NCBI GenBank assembly: GCA_041651995.1
Contig: JBAZID010000001.1
Coordinates: 903,706 to 967,705 of the forward strand
DNA: 64,000 nt
From: Sulfuricella sp.
Lineage (GTDB): Bacteria > Pseudomonadota > Gammaproteobacteria > Burkholderiales > Sulfuricellaceae
Direction: 5' to 3'
Made by a program: the position numbers and the translations under genes. Below the pieces are notes generated by a model, which did no database searches, had not been told where the DNA came from, and saw only the letters and a program-made list of their open reading frames with translations. This document shows, piece by piece, positions 1 through 7,949 of this stretch. Numbering within the stretch: position 1 is the stretch's first letter; each line of letters begins with the position of its first letter.

Positions 1-833
1 TCCGCATCCCGGTGGCAGGCTACGCAATTGGCGCGAGAACCAATCTGCGACTGCTTCCACACCTGCGCACCAAGGTCGTGATGCTTGCCTTGCCAGTAAG
101 GGGTTTCGGTAATGCGCAGCGGTGTTTCACGTGGATCAATCGAGCGGCTGATTTTGTAGCCCGCGTCATGTTCTCCGCCCGTAATGGGCGTGCCGGAGAA
201 ATACCACACCGAGCCTGCGCCTATGGCCGCCAGTAACAGCAGTGCGCTGAGAATACGGCGCGACGAGGTGGCGGCATCGGGCGTTCCTTCCTTGCAGCCG
301 GTGACCATCGCGCGCGGCAGGTTTTCGCGCTGGCGCCAGCTCTCCAGCGCCACACCGGCGAGGTGCAGGACGACCACGCCGAGCATGATGCTTGCCACAG
401 CCTCGTGCACTTCCTTGAAAGCCTCGCCGGCCCAGTAGGGCACCCAGGGCGCAAGCGGGCCTTGCCCCTCCTGTCCGCCCAGCGTGATCATGCCGCTCAA
501 GCCAGCCAGCAAGCCGAGCACCAGCAACAGGTAAACCGCCCAGCTTCCAGCCGGGTTGTGCCCAATATGACGCCTGGCTGTGCCCGTCACTACCTGCATC
601 ACATAAGTGAGGCCTTCCTTCCAGTTGTATAGGAAAGAAGTGAAACGGGCATAACGCCCTCCCGCGAAACCCCAGATCAGACGAAACCCCAGCAAGCCCA
701 GCATCAGGTAACCGGCAAAGACATGCACATTGAGCCAGCTATCCGAATCCGAAGTCAGCCAGGCGGCCGCGAACGCACCGGCAAACAGCCAGTGAAAGAG
801 GCGGGTGGGAATATCCCAGACAAGGATTTTCAT
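1..833 (-). CDS. Cytochrome b561-type membrane protein with C-terminal haem-c segment (partial)
   Basis: The gene starts at the ATG at 833, just behind an AAGGGGG ribosome site, and runs off the left edge after 276 codons. The protein opens MKILVWDIPTRLFHWLF and has about four hydrophobic segments, with His at the W-D-x-P-x-R-x-F-H-W motif and further His in later segments, as in bacterial b-type cytochromes that pass electrons between quinone and c-type cytochromes. After about residue 190 comes one more membrane segment, then a tail containing CVACH, a haem-c site. This tail resembles the second half of the neighbouring DHC protein. It is the third gene of an SHP-DHC-b561 cluster and probably the electron entry point. 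It also carries a parS-like site at 123-138. The full length is unknown. Confidence 0.85.
   Translation of the reverse strand, partial: MKILVWDIPTRLFHWLFAGAFAAAWLTSDSDSWLNVHVFAGYLMLGLLGFRLIWGFAGGRYARFTSFLYNWKEGLTYVMQVVTGTARRHIGHNPAGSWAVYLLLVLGLLAGLSGMITLGGQEGQGPLAPWVPYWAGEAFKEVHEAVASIMLGVVVLHLAGVALESWRQRENLPRAMVTGCKEGTPDAATSSRRILSALLLLAAIGAGSVWYFSGTPITGGEHDAGYKISRSIDPRETPLRITETPYWQGKHHDLGAQVWKQSQIGSRANCVACHRDA
123..138 (+). promoter_or_regulatory. parS-like site inside the cytochrome b561 gene
   Basis: TGTTTCACGTGGATCA matches 14 of 16 parS positions and lies inside coding sequence about 51 kb from parA. It could be a chance near-match. Confidence 0.4.
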
Positions 834-842
834 ATGGCCCCC

Positions 843-1331
843 TTAACGTGGAATCCGGATCTGGTTTTCGGAATAGTTGCCTTGCCCGGCGCCCTGATGG
901 CAGGCATTACAATTTGCCGGGCTGCCGATTTTGGCGCGCTTCCAGACTTGCGGCGCCACCTCGTCGTGCTCACGAACAAACCAGGCGGTTTCGCTAATGC
1001 GTTGCGGTGCCTCATTGGGGCCGAGGGAGCCCAGCACCTTTTTTGCCCGTTTTCCTCCGGCCCGTTCCGCGCTATTGCCGGCCAGAAAAGAAGTGATCTC
1101 CTTTGCCGTGGCCGCATCCAGACTGGCGTCCTGGCCGAAGTGGCTTCCCAGCCCGGCCATCATCTTGCGCCACGAGCGTTCCGGCAACAGGGCAGGGGGG
1201 TAGGCCATGTGACAATCGCTGCATTCTGTCTTCCATTTCGTATTGCTGACGGCAGGCGCGAGGTTCGTATTGCCATCCGCCCAGGCGGCTCCGCCAAGCA
1301 ACAGGGTAAATACCAGCAGTGAGCTTTTCAT
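843..1331 (-). CDS. Dihaem cytochrome c (DHC family), periplasmic
   Basis: A 162-residue protein with an N-terminal signal peptide (MKSSLLVFTLLLGGAAWADG) and two haem-c motifs, CSDCH near residue 38 and CNACH near residue 147, separated by a helical middle. This matches the DHC family (DUF/PF09626 type), known to pass electrons to the SHP oxygen/NO-binding cytochrome. There are two possible ATGs, at 1337 and 1331. AGGAG abuts the first and lies six bases before the second, so 1331 is preferred. It lies 9 bases after the DUF1924/SHP-like gene and 9 before the b561 gene, so the three are probably one transcript. Role in this organism is inferred from the cluster. Confidence 0.85.
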   Translation of the reverse strand: MKSSLLVFTLLLGGAAWADGNTNLAPAVSNTKWKTECSDCHMAYPPALLPERSWRKMMAGLGSHFGQDASLDAATAKEITSFLAGNSAERAGGKRAKKVLGSLGPNEAPQRISETAWFVREHDEVAPQVWKRAKIGSPANCNACHQGAGQGNYSENQIRIPR

Positions 1332-1340
1332 TTTCATCTC

Positions 1341-1751
1341 CTATTTGATCGAAAGCAGATAGGACACAAAATCGCCCTTTTCCTGGGCGGAGCAGGCGCG
1401 CTCCAGCACATCCTGGCAGTTGCGCTTGAACCATTTCTCTACCTTGGCGCCATCAGCAAGGCGATCGCGGTTGGTCACGGGCGCAAGCGGCAGGATTTCC
1501 TTGCCGGTTTTTTCATGGCGCCCCGCTGATTTTGGATTGCCGGTATGGCAGCTGGCGCAGCTCAGCGATTTGCCGCTGCTGTGGGCACGTTTGGCGTGGT
1601 AAAGCTGTTCGCCGCGAGCGGCTGAAAAAGCCTGGAACTGGGAGTTTTCCTGTTTTGCCTGAACGGCATAGCTCTGGAGAAGATCCTCGGGGGCGGCCTG
1701 AACCGCGCTGCAGGCGAAAAGTCCGGCAATCAGAAAAGTGAATCGGGTCAT
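1341..1751 (-). CDS. SHP-like monohaem cytochrome c (DUF1924 family)
   Basis: A 136-residue protein with a signal peptide ending at VQA-A, one haem-c motif CASCH about residue 69, and a C-terminal segment KWFKRNCQDVLERACSAQEKGD holding a Cys pair. This fits the DUF1924 family and resembles SHP, the sphaeroides haem protein, a high-spin cytochrome that uses Asn as sixth ligand and binds O2 or NO; the Asn before the first of those Cys is a candidate ligand (inference). No Met is present after the start, so normal His/Met ligation is impossible. The ATG at 1751 has AGGAG seven bases upstream. The start region forms one arm of a long inverted repeat (1740-1799). First gene of the cytochrome cluster. 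Confidence 0.8.
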   Translation of the reverse strand: MTRFTFLIAGLFACSAVQAAPEDLLQSYAVQAKQENSQFQAFSAARGEQLYHAKRAHSSGKSLSCASCHTGNPKSAGRHEKTGKEILPLAPVTNRDRLADGAKVEKWFKRNCQDVLERACSAQEKGDFVSYLLSIK

Positions 1752-1799
1752 TACAGTTCTCCTTGTGAACAACGTGAGGAGAACTGTAATGCCCGATTC
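1740..1799. repeat. Near-perfect inverted repeat over the start of the SHP-like cytochrome gene
   Basis: The 24-base arm at 1740-1763 and the 23-base arm at 1777-1799 are reverse complements except for one extra base, with a 13-base spacer. The first arm holds the ribosome site, ATG and first four codons of the minus-strand gene ending at 1341. In mRNA the hairpin would pair AGGAG and the start codon. It may be a translational control element; an artefact of sequencing or cloning cannot be excluded. Confidence 0.75.
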
Positions 1800-1811
1800 T
1801 TAAGGGAAACT

Positions 1812-1828
1812 TAACCCAGGGCGGGTTA
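1812..1828 (-). terminator. Possible weak terminator hairpin after mscL
   Basis: A short 6-bp stem, TAACCC/GGGTTA, with a 5-base loop lies just after the mscL stop in the direction of transcription. The following tract is only modestly T-rich, so termination strength is doubtful. Confidence 0.3.
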
Positions 1829-1837
1829 GTGAATGTC

Positions 1838-2242
1838 TTACTTGCGATCCCGGAGCAAGTCGCGGATTTCAGCCAGCAGCACTTCCTGAGGGGGTGGCGC
1901 GGCAGGGGCGGAAGGCGCGGCTTCCTCCTGTTTTTTGAGCGTATTAATCGCCTTGATTCCCATGAATACGGCAAAGGCAATAATCGTGAAATCAATCACG
2001 GTCTGAAGGAATTTTCCATAGCTGATGACGACTGCGGGCGCACTGCCCACCGCTTCCTTAAGGGTAAAGGCCAGATTGGAAAAATCCACCCCGCCCAGCA
2101 GCACCCCGATAGGCGGCATGATCACGTCACCGACAAAAGACGAAACGATTTTTCCAAAAGCCGCGCCGATGATGATACCGACAGCCATGTCCACCACGTT
2201 GCCCTTGACAGCAAATTCCTTGAATTCCTTGATCATGCTCAT
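1838..2242 (-). CDS. mscL: Large-conductance mechanosensitive channel MscL
   Basis: A 134-residue inner-membrane channel that opens under membrane tension to release solutes during hypo-osmotic shock. It shows the family's N-terminal helix MSMIKEFKEFAVKGNVVDMAVG, the pore-lining TM1 (IIIGAAFGKIVSSFVGDVIMPPIG), TM2 around residues 75-97, and a charged C-terminal helix (EVLLAEIRDLLRDR). The start at 2242 is chosen because AGGAG lies eight bases upstream; a longer reading from 2272 lacks this. Length fits the family. It is separated by about 90 bases from the cytochrome cluster downstream and about 55 from the MFS gene upstream, so it probably has its own promoter. Confidence 0.95.
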   Translation of the reverse strand: MSMIKEFKEFAVKGNVVDMAVGIIIGAAFGKIVSSFVGDVIMPPIGVLLGGVDFSNLAFTLKEAVGSAPAVVISYGKFLQTVIDFTIIAFAVFMGIKAINTLKKQEEAAPSAPAAPPPQEVLLAEIRDLLRDRK

Positions 2243-2298
2243 AAGATATTCTCCTGTTATAGACAAAACCATATTAACTCACCGCACAAGCAGATGGG

Positions 2299-3567
2299 TC
2301 AGCCATAGCGGCAAAAAGTCTCTCTGGATCTGAGCGCCCCGGCCAGCCCGCTCAAAGCGCAGATAAACAGCAGCAATAATCCAAGCTGGTAGTTTTCTCC
2401 CGCGTAGACGCGCACACCTTCCGACATCCCGCCATCCCAGCCCAGATCCATTACCCATCCAACCAGAGGCTGGAGCAACCCGGCGCCAAGGAAACTGCCG
2501 GTATTCACCACGCTGGTGGCCATGCCGGACAAGGACGGGGAATTGACCTCCTTGGTCACGGCCCACGCCAGAGTGAAGCCGGACGCTCCCATTCCCATGA
2601 TGAAAAACAGCCCCAGGCTGGCGGCCAACGGCATCTGCAGCAAGGCCAGCCAAGGCAGCCAGCACAACAGGTACAGCAAAATGCCCGCCACCATGACCGG
2701 GCGGCGGCGGCCAATACGATCCGAAACCATACCCGTGAGCAGCGCGCCCATTGCGAAACCCGCAAGCAACAGGGAGGTATGCCCGGCCGCAAGCGCACGC
2801 GACATGCCATAAACATCATGCAGAAAAGGCACGGCCCACAAGCCGGCAAAAGTGAACAAGGTGCCGCCAATGCCGAAATTCGGCCAGAAGCCGGGCCAGG
2901 TCGCCCGATTCCTGACGACCTTCACCAGCCCGTCGTACCAGTGACCGGCATGAGGCGCATGAGGCAATTCACCATCCAGTTCACGCATGGAGGGAAAGCC
3001 CGCTTCCCCCGGATGGTTGCGCACCAGGAACCAGGTCAGCAACCCCAGCACGATGGAAAACACCCCCAAAGCAGCAAAAATGCTGCGCCAGGAAGTGAAA
3101 TTGAGCGCCCAGACCAGCGGCGCGGCGGCCAGCACCGAGCCGAGATTGCCCAGCAGGATGGTCAAGCCACCGACCGTGCCGAAATGCCGGTCGTGAAACC
3201 ACACGGCATTCAGCTTCATGATGGAAATAAACATCACGGAAACCCCAAGCCCTACCAGCAAGCGCCCCAGCGACGCCTCGCCAAGCGTATCCGCATAAGC
3301 GAACAGAATGGATCCCGCTCCGCCCGCCAGCCCGCCCAGTGTGGCGATTTTGCGCACGCCCAGGGTATCCACCAGCACGCCGGTAGGGATCTGCATCAGG
3401 GTGTAAATATAGAAATAGCTTGCCGCCAGCGTTCCCAGAGCGGCGCCACTGGCATTGAAGGCAAGCTGGAGTTCGCCGGCAATCGCGGCGGGCGCCATGC
3501 GATGGAAAAAGGAGAGCATATACGCCAGAATCAGCAGCGAAAAAGCGATCCAGCGAAAGCGGCGCAT
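2299..3567 (-). CDS. Major facilitator superfamily (MFS) transporter
   Basis: A roughly 422-residue protein with about twelve hydrophobic segments. MFS signatures are visible: D-T-L-G-V-R-K after TM2 and SDRIGRRRP in the matching loop of the second half, plus a polar central loop near residues 195-225. The start YMLSFFHRMAPAAIAGELQ recalls the nitrate/organic-anion and sugar-phosphate type MFS groups, but substrate cannot be named. A GTG at 3594 would add nine residues; neither start has a clear ribosome site, and the ATG at 3567 sits in the loop of a GC-rich palindrome. Confidence 0.85.
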   Translation of the reverse strand: MRRFRWIAFSLLILAYMLSFFHRMAPAAIAGELQLAFNASGAALGTLAASYFYIYTLMQIPTGVLVDTLGVRKIATLGGLAGGAGSILFAYADTLGEASLGRLLVGLGVSVMFISIMKLNAVWFHDRHFGTVGGLTILLGNLGSVLAAAPLVWALNFTSWRSIFAALGVFSIVLGLLTWFLVRNHPGEAGFPSMRELDGELPHAPHAGHWYDGLVKVVRNRATWPGFWPNFGIGGTLFTFAGLWAVPFLHDVYGMSRALAAGHTSLLLAGFAMGALLTGMVSDRIGRRRPVMVAGILLYLLCWLPWLALLQMPLAASLGLFFIMGMGASGFTLAWAVTKEVNSPSLSGMATSVVNTGSFLGAGLLQPLVGWVMDLGWDGGMSEGVRVYAGENYQLGLLLLFICALSGLAGALRSRETFCRYG

Positions 3568-3629
3568 TGCGCGCCGCTGCAACAAAGTCAACACGGTAGA
3601 GGCGTCAGAACCCCTGATCTAACAAGAAA

Positions 3630-4556
3630 TTAGCCAAGACGGGCGAGGATGGGACGGCTGGACTCCAGCCATTTCTTGATGCGATTGGCATCCGCAATAC
3701 GGGTAAATTTACCTGCGGAATCCAGCAGCACGATGATTACCGGCCGGCTGGCGATCTGAGCCTGCATCACCAGGCAGCGGCCTGCCTCATTGATGAAACC
3801 GGTTTTGGACAGGCCGATATCCCAGGCAGGGCTCTTCACCAGCGCATTGGTATTCTTGTACGGGATGCGGCGGCCGCTGTCATTCACCACGTCGTAAGCC
3901 TCGGAAGTAGTCATCTGACGAATGGACTCGTAGTGATAGCCGGCCTTGACCATTTTCACCAGATCTTCCGCGGTGGACACGTTTTCGCTATGCAGCCCCG
4001 TTGAATCGACGAAATGGGTCTGGCGCATGTCCAGCTCCACCGCCTTGCGGTTCATGGCGGCGACAAACTGCGCTGAACCGCCCGGAAAGGTCCGCGCCAG
4101 CGCGGCCGCGGCACGATTTTCAGAAGACATCAACGCAAGATGCAGTGTTTCCTGCCGCGTCAGGGTCGTACCCACCCGCAGACGGGATCCTGAGTTACGC
4201 AGCGAATCCACATCCGTTTCACTGATGGTGATCGCCTCATCCATGCTGAGGCCGGCATCCAGCACCACCATCGCGGTCATAAGCTTGGTGATGGAGGCAA
4301 TCGGAGCCTGATTGGCGGCATTGCGCGAAAAAAGCGTCTCGCCACTTTTTTGATCAACAATCATGGCAACCGCGGACCCCAGATGCAAGCGGCCATCTTC
4401 AGCCGCCGCATGCATTCTCGCGGGCTTGATCGTTTTGCTTACCTTGACTGCTTTTGCCTTGCCGGTCTTGTTGTAACTTGTTTTTTTATGTGCCGGCGCC
4501 GCCACTGCGATCGAGGAAGAAAGCAGCAAACAGGCTATGAACCATTTCGCTTTCAT
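3630..4556 (-). CDS. pbpG: D-alanyl-D-alanine endopeptidase, PBP7-like (peptidase S11)
   Basis: A 308-residue periplasmic low-molecular-weight penicillin-binding protein that probably cleaves D-Ala-meso-DAP cross-links in peptidoglycan. A signal peptide (cleavage near AVA-A, residue 19-20) is followed by a basic Lys/Thr-rich linker and the S11 catalytic domain. The three active-site motifs are present: SITK (Ser88, Lys91), SEN (145-147) and KTG (251-253). There is no C-terminal amphipathic anchor like that of DacA/DacC, which favours the PbpG type. It is divergent from proC across about 190 bases. Confidence 0.9.
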   Translation of the reverse strand: MKAKWFIACLLLSSSIAVAAPAHKKTSYNKTGKAKAVKVSKTIKPARMHAAAEDGRLHLGSAVAMIVDQKSGETLFSRNAANQAPIASITKLMTAMVVLDAGLSMDEAITISETDVDSLRNSGSRLRVGTTLTRQETLHLALMSSENRAAAALARTFPGGSAQFVAAMNRKAVELDMRQTHFVDSTGLHSENVSTAEDLVKMVKAGYHYESIRQMTTSEAYDVVNDSGRRIPYKNTNALVKSPAWDIGLSKTGFINEAGRCLVMQAQIASRPVIIVLLDSAGKFTRIADANRIKKWLESSRPILARLG

Positions 4557-4712
4557 GACTGATCCTTTGGGTTGTTCTTAACTATGTTCTCTAACGTCAG
4601 GATTTAGCATTACTTTAATCCCATATGAATGGCCTGTAAACCTCTGCGTCCGGCACGGCCGCACACCCCGGCCTTGCCTCGGAAGATTTACGGCGCAAAG
4701 CATGGATGGCTT

Positions 4713-4718
4713 TATAAT
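4713..4718 (+). promoter_or_regulatory. Possible -10 box of the proC-yggT-yggU operon
   Basis: A perfect TATAAT lies 33 bases before the proC ATG in the 194-base gap between divergent pbpG and proC. The best upstream -35 candidate (TTTACG at 4687) is spaced too far, so only the -10 is convincing. Confidence 0.4.
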
Positions 4719-4750
4719 TCTCTCATCTTAAAGCATCGGGACCAACAACC

Positions 4751-5563
4751 ATGAATATCAGCTTCATTGGCGGCGGCAACATGGCTTCCGCCCTGATCGG
4801 CGGTCTTGTCGCACAGGGCTTTGATGCGGCACAGATCCGTGTGGCCGACGTTTCTCATGAAACCCGTGAGGCCCTGCAGGCGCGCTACCCCGTTCAGACC
4901 TTTGCCAGTGTGGACGCGGAATCAGTGGCCAGCGAGATTATTGTTCTCGCAGTGAAGCCGCAGCAGCTGCGCGAAGTTGCCGCCACCCTGGCGCCCTTGC
5001 TGCATCGGCAACTGGTCATATCGATTGCTGCTGGCGTGCGTTCCGGGGACCTCAGCCGCTGGCTGGGCGGCTACCGCCAGCTGGTACGCAGCATGCCCAA
5101 CACTCCAGCCATGGTTTCTGCCGGCATGAGCGGTCTCTATGCCTTGCCGGAAGTCGCACAGCCACAGCGGGAGCAGGCCGAAATTGTGCTGCGGGCGGTG
5201 GGCGCAACCCTCTGGTTAAGCGAAGAGGCCCAGATGGATGGCGTCACCGCCGTTTCCGGCAGCGGCCCGGCCTATGTATTCTATTTCATGGAAGCCATGC
5301 AGACTGCCGCCACAGAGCTGGGGTTTTCTCCCCAGCAGGCACGCACCCTGACTCTGCAAACCTTTCTCGGCGCAGCCAGCCTCGCCAGCCAGAGCGAAGA
5401 GGATACCGCCACCCTGCGCGCGCGCGTTACGTCCAGGGGCGGCACAACCGAGCGCGCCCTGGCCTCCATGGAAGAAGCGGCCGTAAAAGCCGCCATCATT
5501 CAGGCCATCCATGCCGCAGCCGCCCGCTCGCGCGAGCTGGGTGACGCACTGGGGAAAGAATAA
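4751..5563 (+). CDS. proC: Pyrroline-5-carboxylate reductase
   Basis: A 270-residue cytoplasmic enzyme of proline synthesis, reducing 1-pyrroline-5-carboxylate with NAD(P)H. The N-terminal Rossmann motif (FIGGGNMASALIGGL) and the C-terminal family signature around residues 160-245 (VSGSGPAYVFYFMEAM, then RVTSRGGTTERAL) are clear. Length is normal. It is followed after two bases by yggT and then yggU, the usual proC-yggT-yggU operon; the yggS gene that often precedes proC is absent here. proA of the same pathway lies at 10.2-11.4 kb. Confidence 0.97.
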   Translation: MNISFIGGGNMASALIGGLVAQGFDAAQIRVADVSHETREALQARYPVQTFASVDAESVASEIIVLAVKPQQLREVAATLAPLLHRQLVISIAAGVRSGDLSRWLGGYRQLVRSMPNTPAMVSAGMSGLYALPEVAQPQREQAEIVLRAVGATLWLSEEAQMDGVTAVSGSGPAYVFYFMEAMQTAATELGFSPQQARTLTLQTFLGAASLASQSEEDTATLRARVTSRGGTTERALASMEEAAVKAAIIQAIHAAAARSRELGDALGKE

Positions 5564-5565
5564 TC

Positions 5566-6144
5566 ATGCTGAATCAGGCCCTGCTATTTTTACTCGACAC
5601 CCTGCTGTCGCTGGTTGCAGCGGCATTTTTGCTACGCTTCCAGATGCAGCTCATGCGCACACCATTTCGCAACCCCATTGGGCAATTCCTGCTGGCAGCG
5701 ACTGATTTTGCAGTCAAACCCCTGCGCCGCATCATTCCCGGCCTTGGGGGGTTGGACTGGGCATCTCTGCTGGCGGCATGGGCAACACAAATGGTTCTGG
5801 TCACGGCGACATTTCTGCTCGCAGGCCAAGCCGCGGGCATTCCCGCAGCATTTGGCGGGCTCGCTTTTCTAGCCTTGGTGAAGCTGCTGAGTCTGTGGAT
5901 CAACCTGCTGATCTGGACCGTCATTCTCAGCGCCATTCTTAGCTGGGTACAGCCCTATCACTGGTTGAACGGTCTTGCCGGCAGCCTGGTGCAACCATTT
6001 CTACGCCCGCTGCAAAAAGTCATCCCGACCCTGGGCGGAGTCGATCTATCGCCTCTGGTGCTGATTCTTTTTGGGCAATTGCTCCTGATTCTGCCCATCG
6101 CCTGGCTGGAACAGCTCGCCTTGCGTTTGCTCTCGATCGTGTAA
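5566..6144 (+). CDS. YggT family integral membrane protein
   Basis: A 192-residue inner-membrane protein built from two copies of the YggT domain, each two hydrophobic segments with an intervening loop ending in a P-L-R/Q-x-I-P-G/T-L-G-G sequence (near residues 50-62 and 147-158). The family is linked to osmotic shock tolerance and septum or cell-shape factors in other bacteria, but its molecular role is not settled. It begins two bases after proC and its TAA overlaps the next ATG (TAATG), implying translational coupling. Confidence 0.9.
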   Translation: MLNQALLFLLDTLLSLVAAAFLLRFQMQLMRTPFRNPIGQFLLAATDFAVKPLRRIIPGLGGLDWASLLAAWATQMVLVTATFLLAGQAAGIPAAFGGLAFLALVKLLSLWINLLIWTVILSAILSWVQPYHWLNGLAGSLVQPFLRPLQKVIPTLGGVDLSPLVLILFGQLLLILPIAWLEQLALRLLSIV

Positions 6145-6446
6145 TGCTCACGCCCTGGTACCGCATCGACGGTGACTGCATCATTCTGACCCTGCACGTA
6201 CAACCCGGCGCGAAACGCACGGAAGCGGCCGGCATTCATGACGGTGCGCTAAAAATCAGGGTTGCGGCGCCGCCTGTCGAGGGACAGGCCAACACCAGAT
6301 TGCTGGATTTCCTCAAAAAGGCATTTGATGTGCCATCCAGCCAGATAAGATTAAAACAGGGCAGCACAGGACGTCGAAAAGTCGTGGAAATTCATGGCTC
6401 CCGATGCATGCCGGATGAGTTGTTAAACCCGCCTGCGGGAAAATGA
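6144..6446 (+). CDS. DUF167 (YggU) family protein
   Basis: A 100-residue soluble protein of the small DUF167/YggU family. The typical core is present: LHVQPGAKRTEAAG..LKIRVAAPPVEGQANTRL...LKKAFDVPSSQIRLKQGSTGRRKVVEI. The biochemical function is unknown. It overlaps the yggT stop by one base and ends the proC operon; the convergent gene rng begins its stop 54 bases beyond. Confidence 0.9.
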   Translation: MLTPWYRIDGDCIILTLHVQPGAKRTEAAGIHDGALKIRVAAPPVEGQANTRLLDFLKKAFDVPSSQIRLKQGSTGRRKVVEIHGSRCMPDELLNPPAGK

Positions 6447-6500
6447 TGGCTTGTGCCGGGAACAGGCCAGATGGAAAGGGCTCATGCTCTGCAACAGCAA

Positions 6501-7949
6501 TCACATCAAAATCACGTCGTACTGCTCCTGTGAGTACTGGCTCTCCACCAGCAGGGAAATCGGCTTGCCGATAAAGTCCCCCAACTGGGCCAGGCTCTGC
6601 GATTCTTCGTCGAGAAACATGTCGATGACCTGCTGCGAAGCCAGGATGCGGTACTCGCGCGCATCGAACTGGCGCGCCTCGCGCAGCAGTTCGCGCAGGA
6701 TTTCATAGCACACCGTCTGGGCCGTCTTGAGCTCGCCCCGCCCCTGGCAAATGGGACATGGCTGGCACAGGACATGCGCCAGACTTTCGCGGTTGCGCTT
6801 GCGCGTCATTTCAACCAGGCCAAGAGCGGAAAAACCATTGATGGTGATGCGTGCGCGATCTTTCGAGAGCGCTTTCTTGAATTCGGCCAGCACCGCCGCC
6901 TGGTGTTCCTCGTTGTCCATGTCGATGAAGTCGACAATGATGATTCCGCCCAGATTGCGCAGCCGCAACTGGCGCGCGATGGTCTGCGCGGCCTCGAGGT
7001 TGGTCTTGAAAATGGTGTCGTCGAAATTGCGCCCGCCGACAAAACCGCCGGTATTCACGTCCACCGTGGTCAGCGCCTCGGTCTGGTCGAGAATAAGGTA
7101 GCCGCCTGATTTGAGATCCACGCGCCGCGCCAGCGCTTTTTCGATTTCATCCTCCACTCCGCGCAAATCGAACAACGGGCGCTCGCCCTGATAGTGCGAG
7201 AGCTTTTCACTCACGCCCGAGGTGTATTCCTGCGCAAAACTCTGCAGACGGATAAATGTTTCACGTGAATCCACCACGATGCGGTCTGTTTCATCGTTGA
7301 CAAAATCGCGCAGGACGCGCAACGGCAGGTCCAGATCATGATAGAGCCTGGTCTTGACCGCGGCGCCCTTGGCACTGACCTGAATGTCGCTCCACACCTT
7401 GCGCAAGTACTCGACATCATCGAGCAGCTCCTTGTCGGTCGCCGTTTCGGCCATGGTGCGGATTATGAAGCCGCCATGATCCGCCTCGGGCAGAAGGTGT
7501 TGCAGCTTTTCGCGCAGATGCTCGCGCTCCGCCTCGTCCTCGATACGCTGGGAAATGCCGATATGCGTTTCCTGCGGCAAATACACCAGAAAACGTCCAG
7601 CCAGGCCAATCTGGGTAGAAAGGCGTGCGCCCTTGGTGCCGATCGGGTCCTTGAAAACCTGCACCATGATGCTCTGTCCCTCATACAGCAGGCGCTCGAT
7701 CGGTCTCGGCTCTTCGCCCGGGGACACCCAGATATCCGCCACATGGAGGAAAGCCGCACGATCCAGCCCGACTTCAACAAAGGCGGACTGCATCCCGGGC
7801 AAAACCCGGCATACCCGCCCGAGGTAAATATTCCCCACCAGGCCGCGCGCGCTGGCGCGCTCGATGTGCAATTCCTGCACTACCGCCTGCTGCAAAACCG
7901 CCACCCGGGTTTCCTGGGGCGTCACGTTGATCAGGATTTCTTCGCTCAT
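6501..7949 (-). CDS. rng: Ribonuclease G
   Basis: A 482-residue endoribonuclease of the RNase E/G family, which matures the 16S rRNA 5' end and cuts AU-rich RNAs. Domain order: N-terminal S1 RNA-binding domain (residues about 35-120), 5'-sensor region, and the DNase I-like catalytic domain with the acidic residues in VDVNTGGFVG and VDFIDMDNEEHQ that bind magnesium. The zinc-link motif CQPCPICQGRG is near residue 400. The short C-terminus, without a long disordered tail, marks RNase G rather than RNase E. It overlaps maf by four bases. A parS-like site lies in the gene at 7257. Confidence 0.96.
   Translation of the reverse strand: MSEEILINVTPQETRVAVLQQAVVQELHIERASARGLVGNIYLGRVCRVLPGMQSAFVEVGLDRAAFLHVADIWVSPGEEPRPIERLLYEGQSIMVQVFKDPIGTKGARLSTQIGLAGRFLVYLPQETHIGISQRIEDEAEREHLREKLQHLLPEADHGGFIIRTMAETATDKELLDDVEYLRKVWSDIQVSAKGAAVKTRLYHDLDLPLRVLRDFVNDETDRIVVDSRETFIRLQSFAQEYTSGVSEKLSHYQGERPLFDLRGVEDEIEKALARRVDLKSGGYLILDQTEALTTVDVNTGGFVGGRNFDDTIFKTNLEAAQTIARQLRLRNLGGIIIVDFIDMDNEEHQAAVLAEFKKALSKDRARITINGFSALGLVEMTRKRNRESLAHVLCQPCPICQGRGELKTAQTVCYEILRELLREARQFDAREYRILASQQVIDMFLDEESQSLAQLGDFIGKPISLLVESQYSQEQYDVILM
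7257..7272 (+). promoter_or_regulatory. parS-like site inside rng
   Basis: TGTTTCACGTGAATCC matches 14 of 16 positions of the parS consensus TGTTTCACGTGAAACA. It lies inside coding sequence. Binding by ParB is inferred. Confidence 0.6.
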
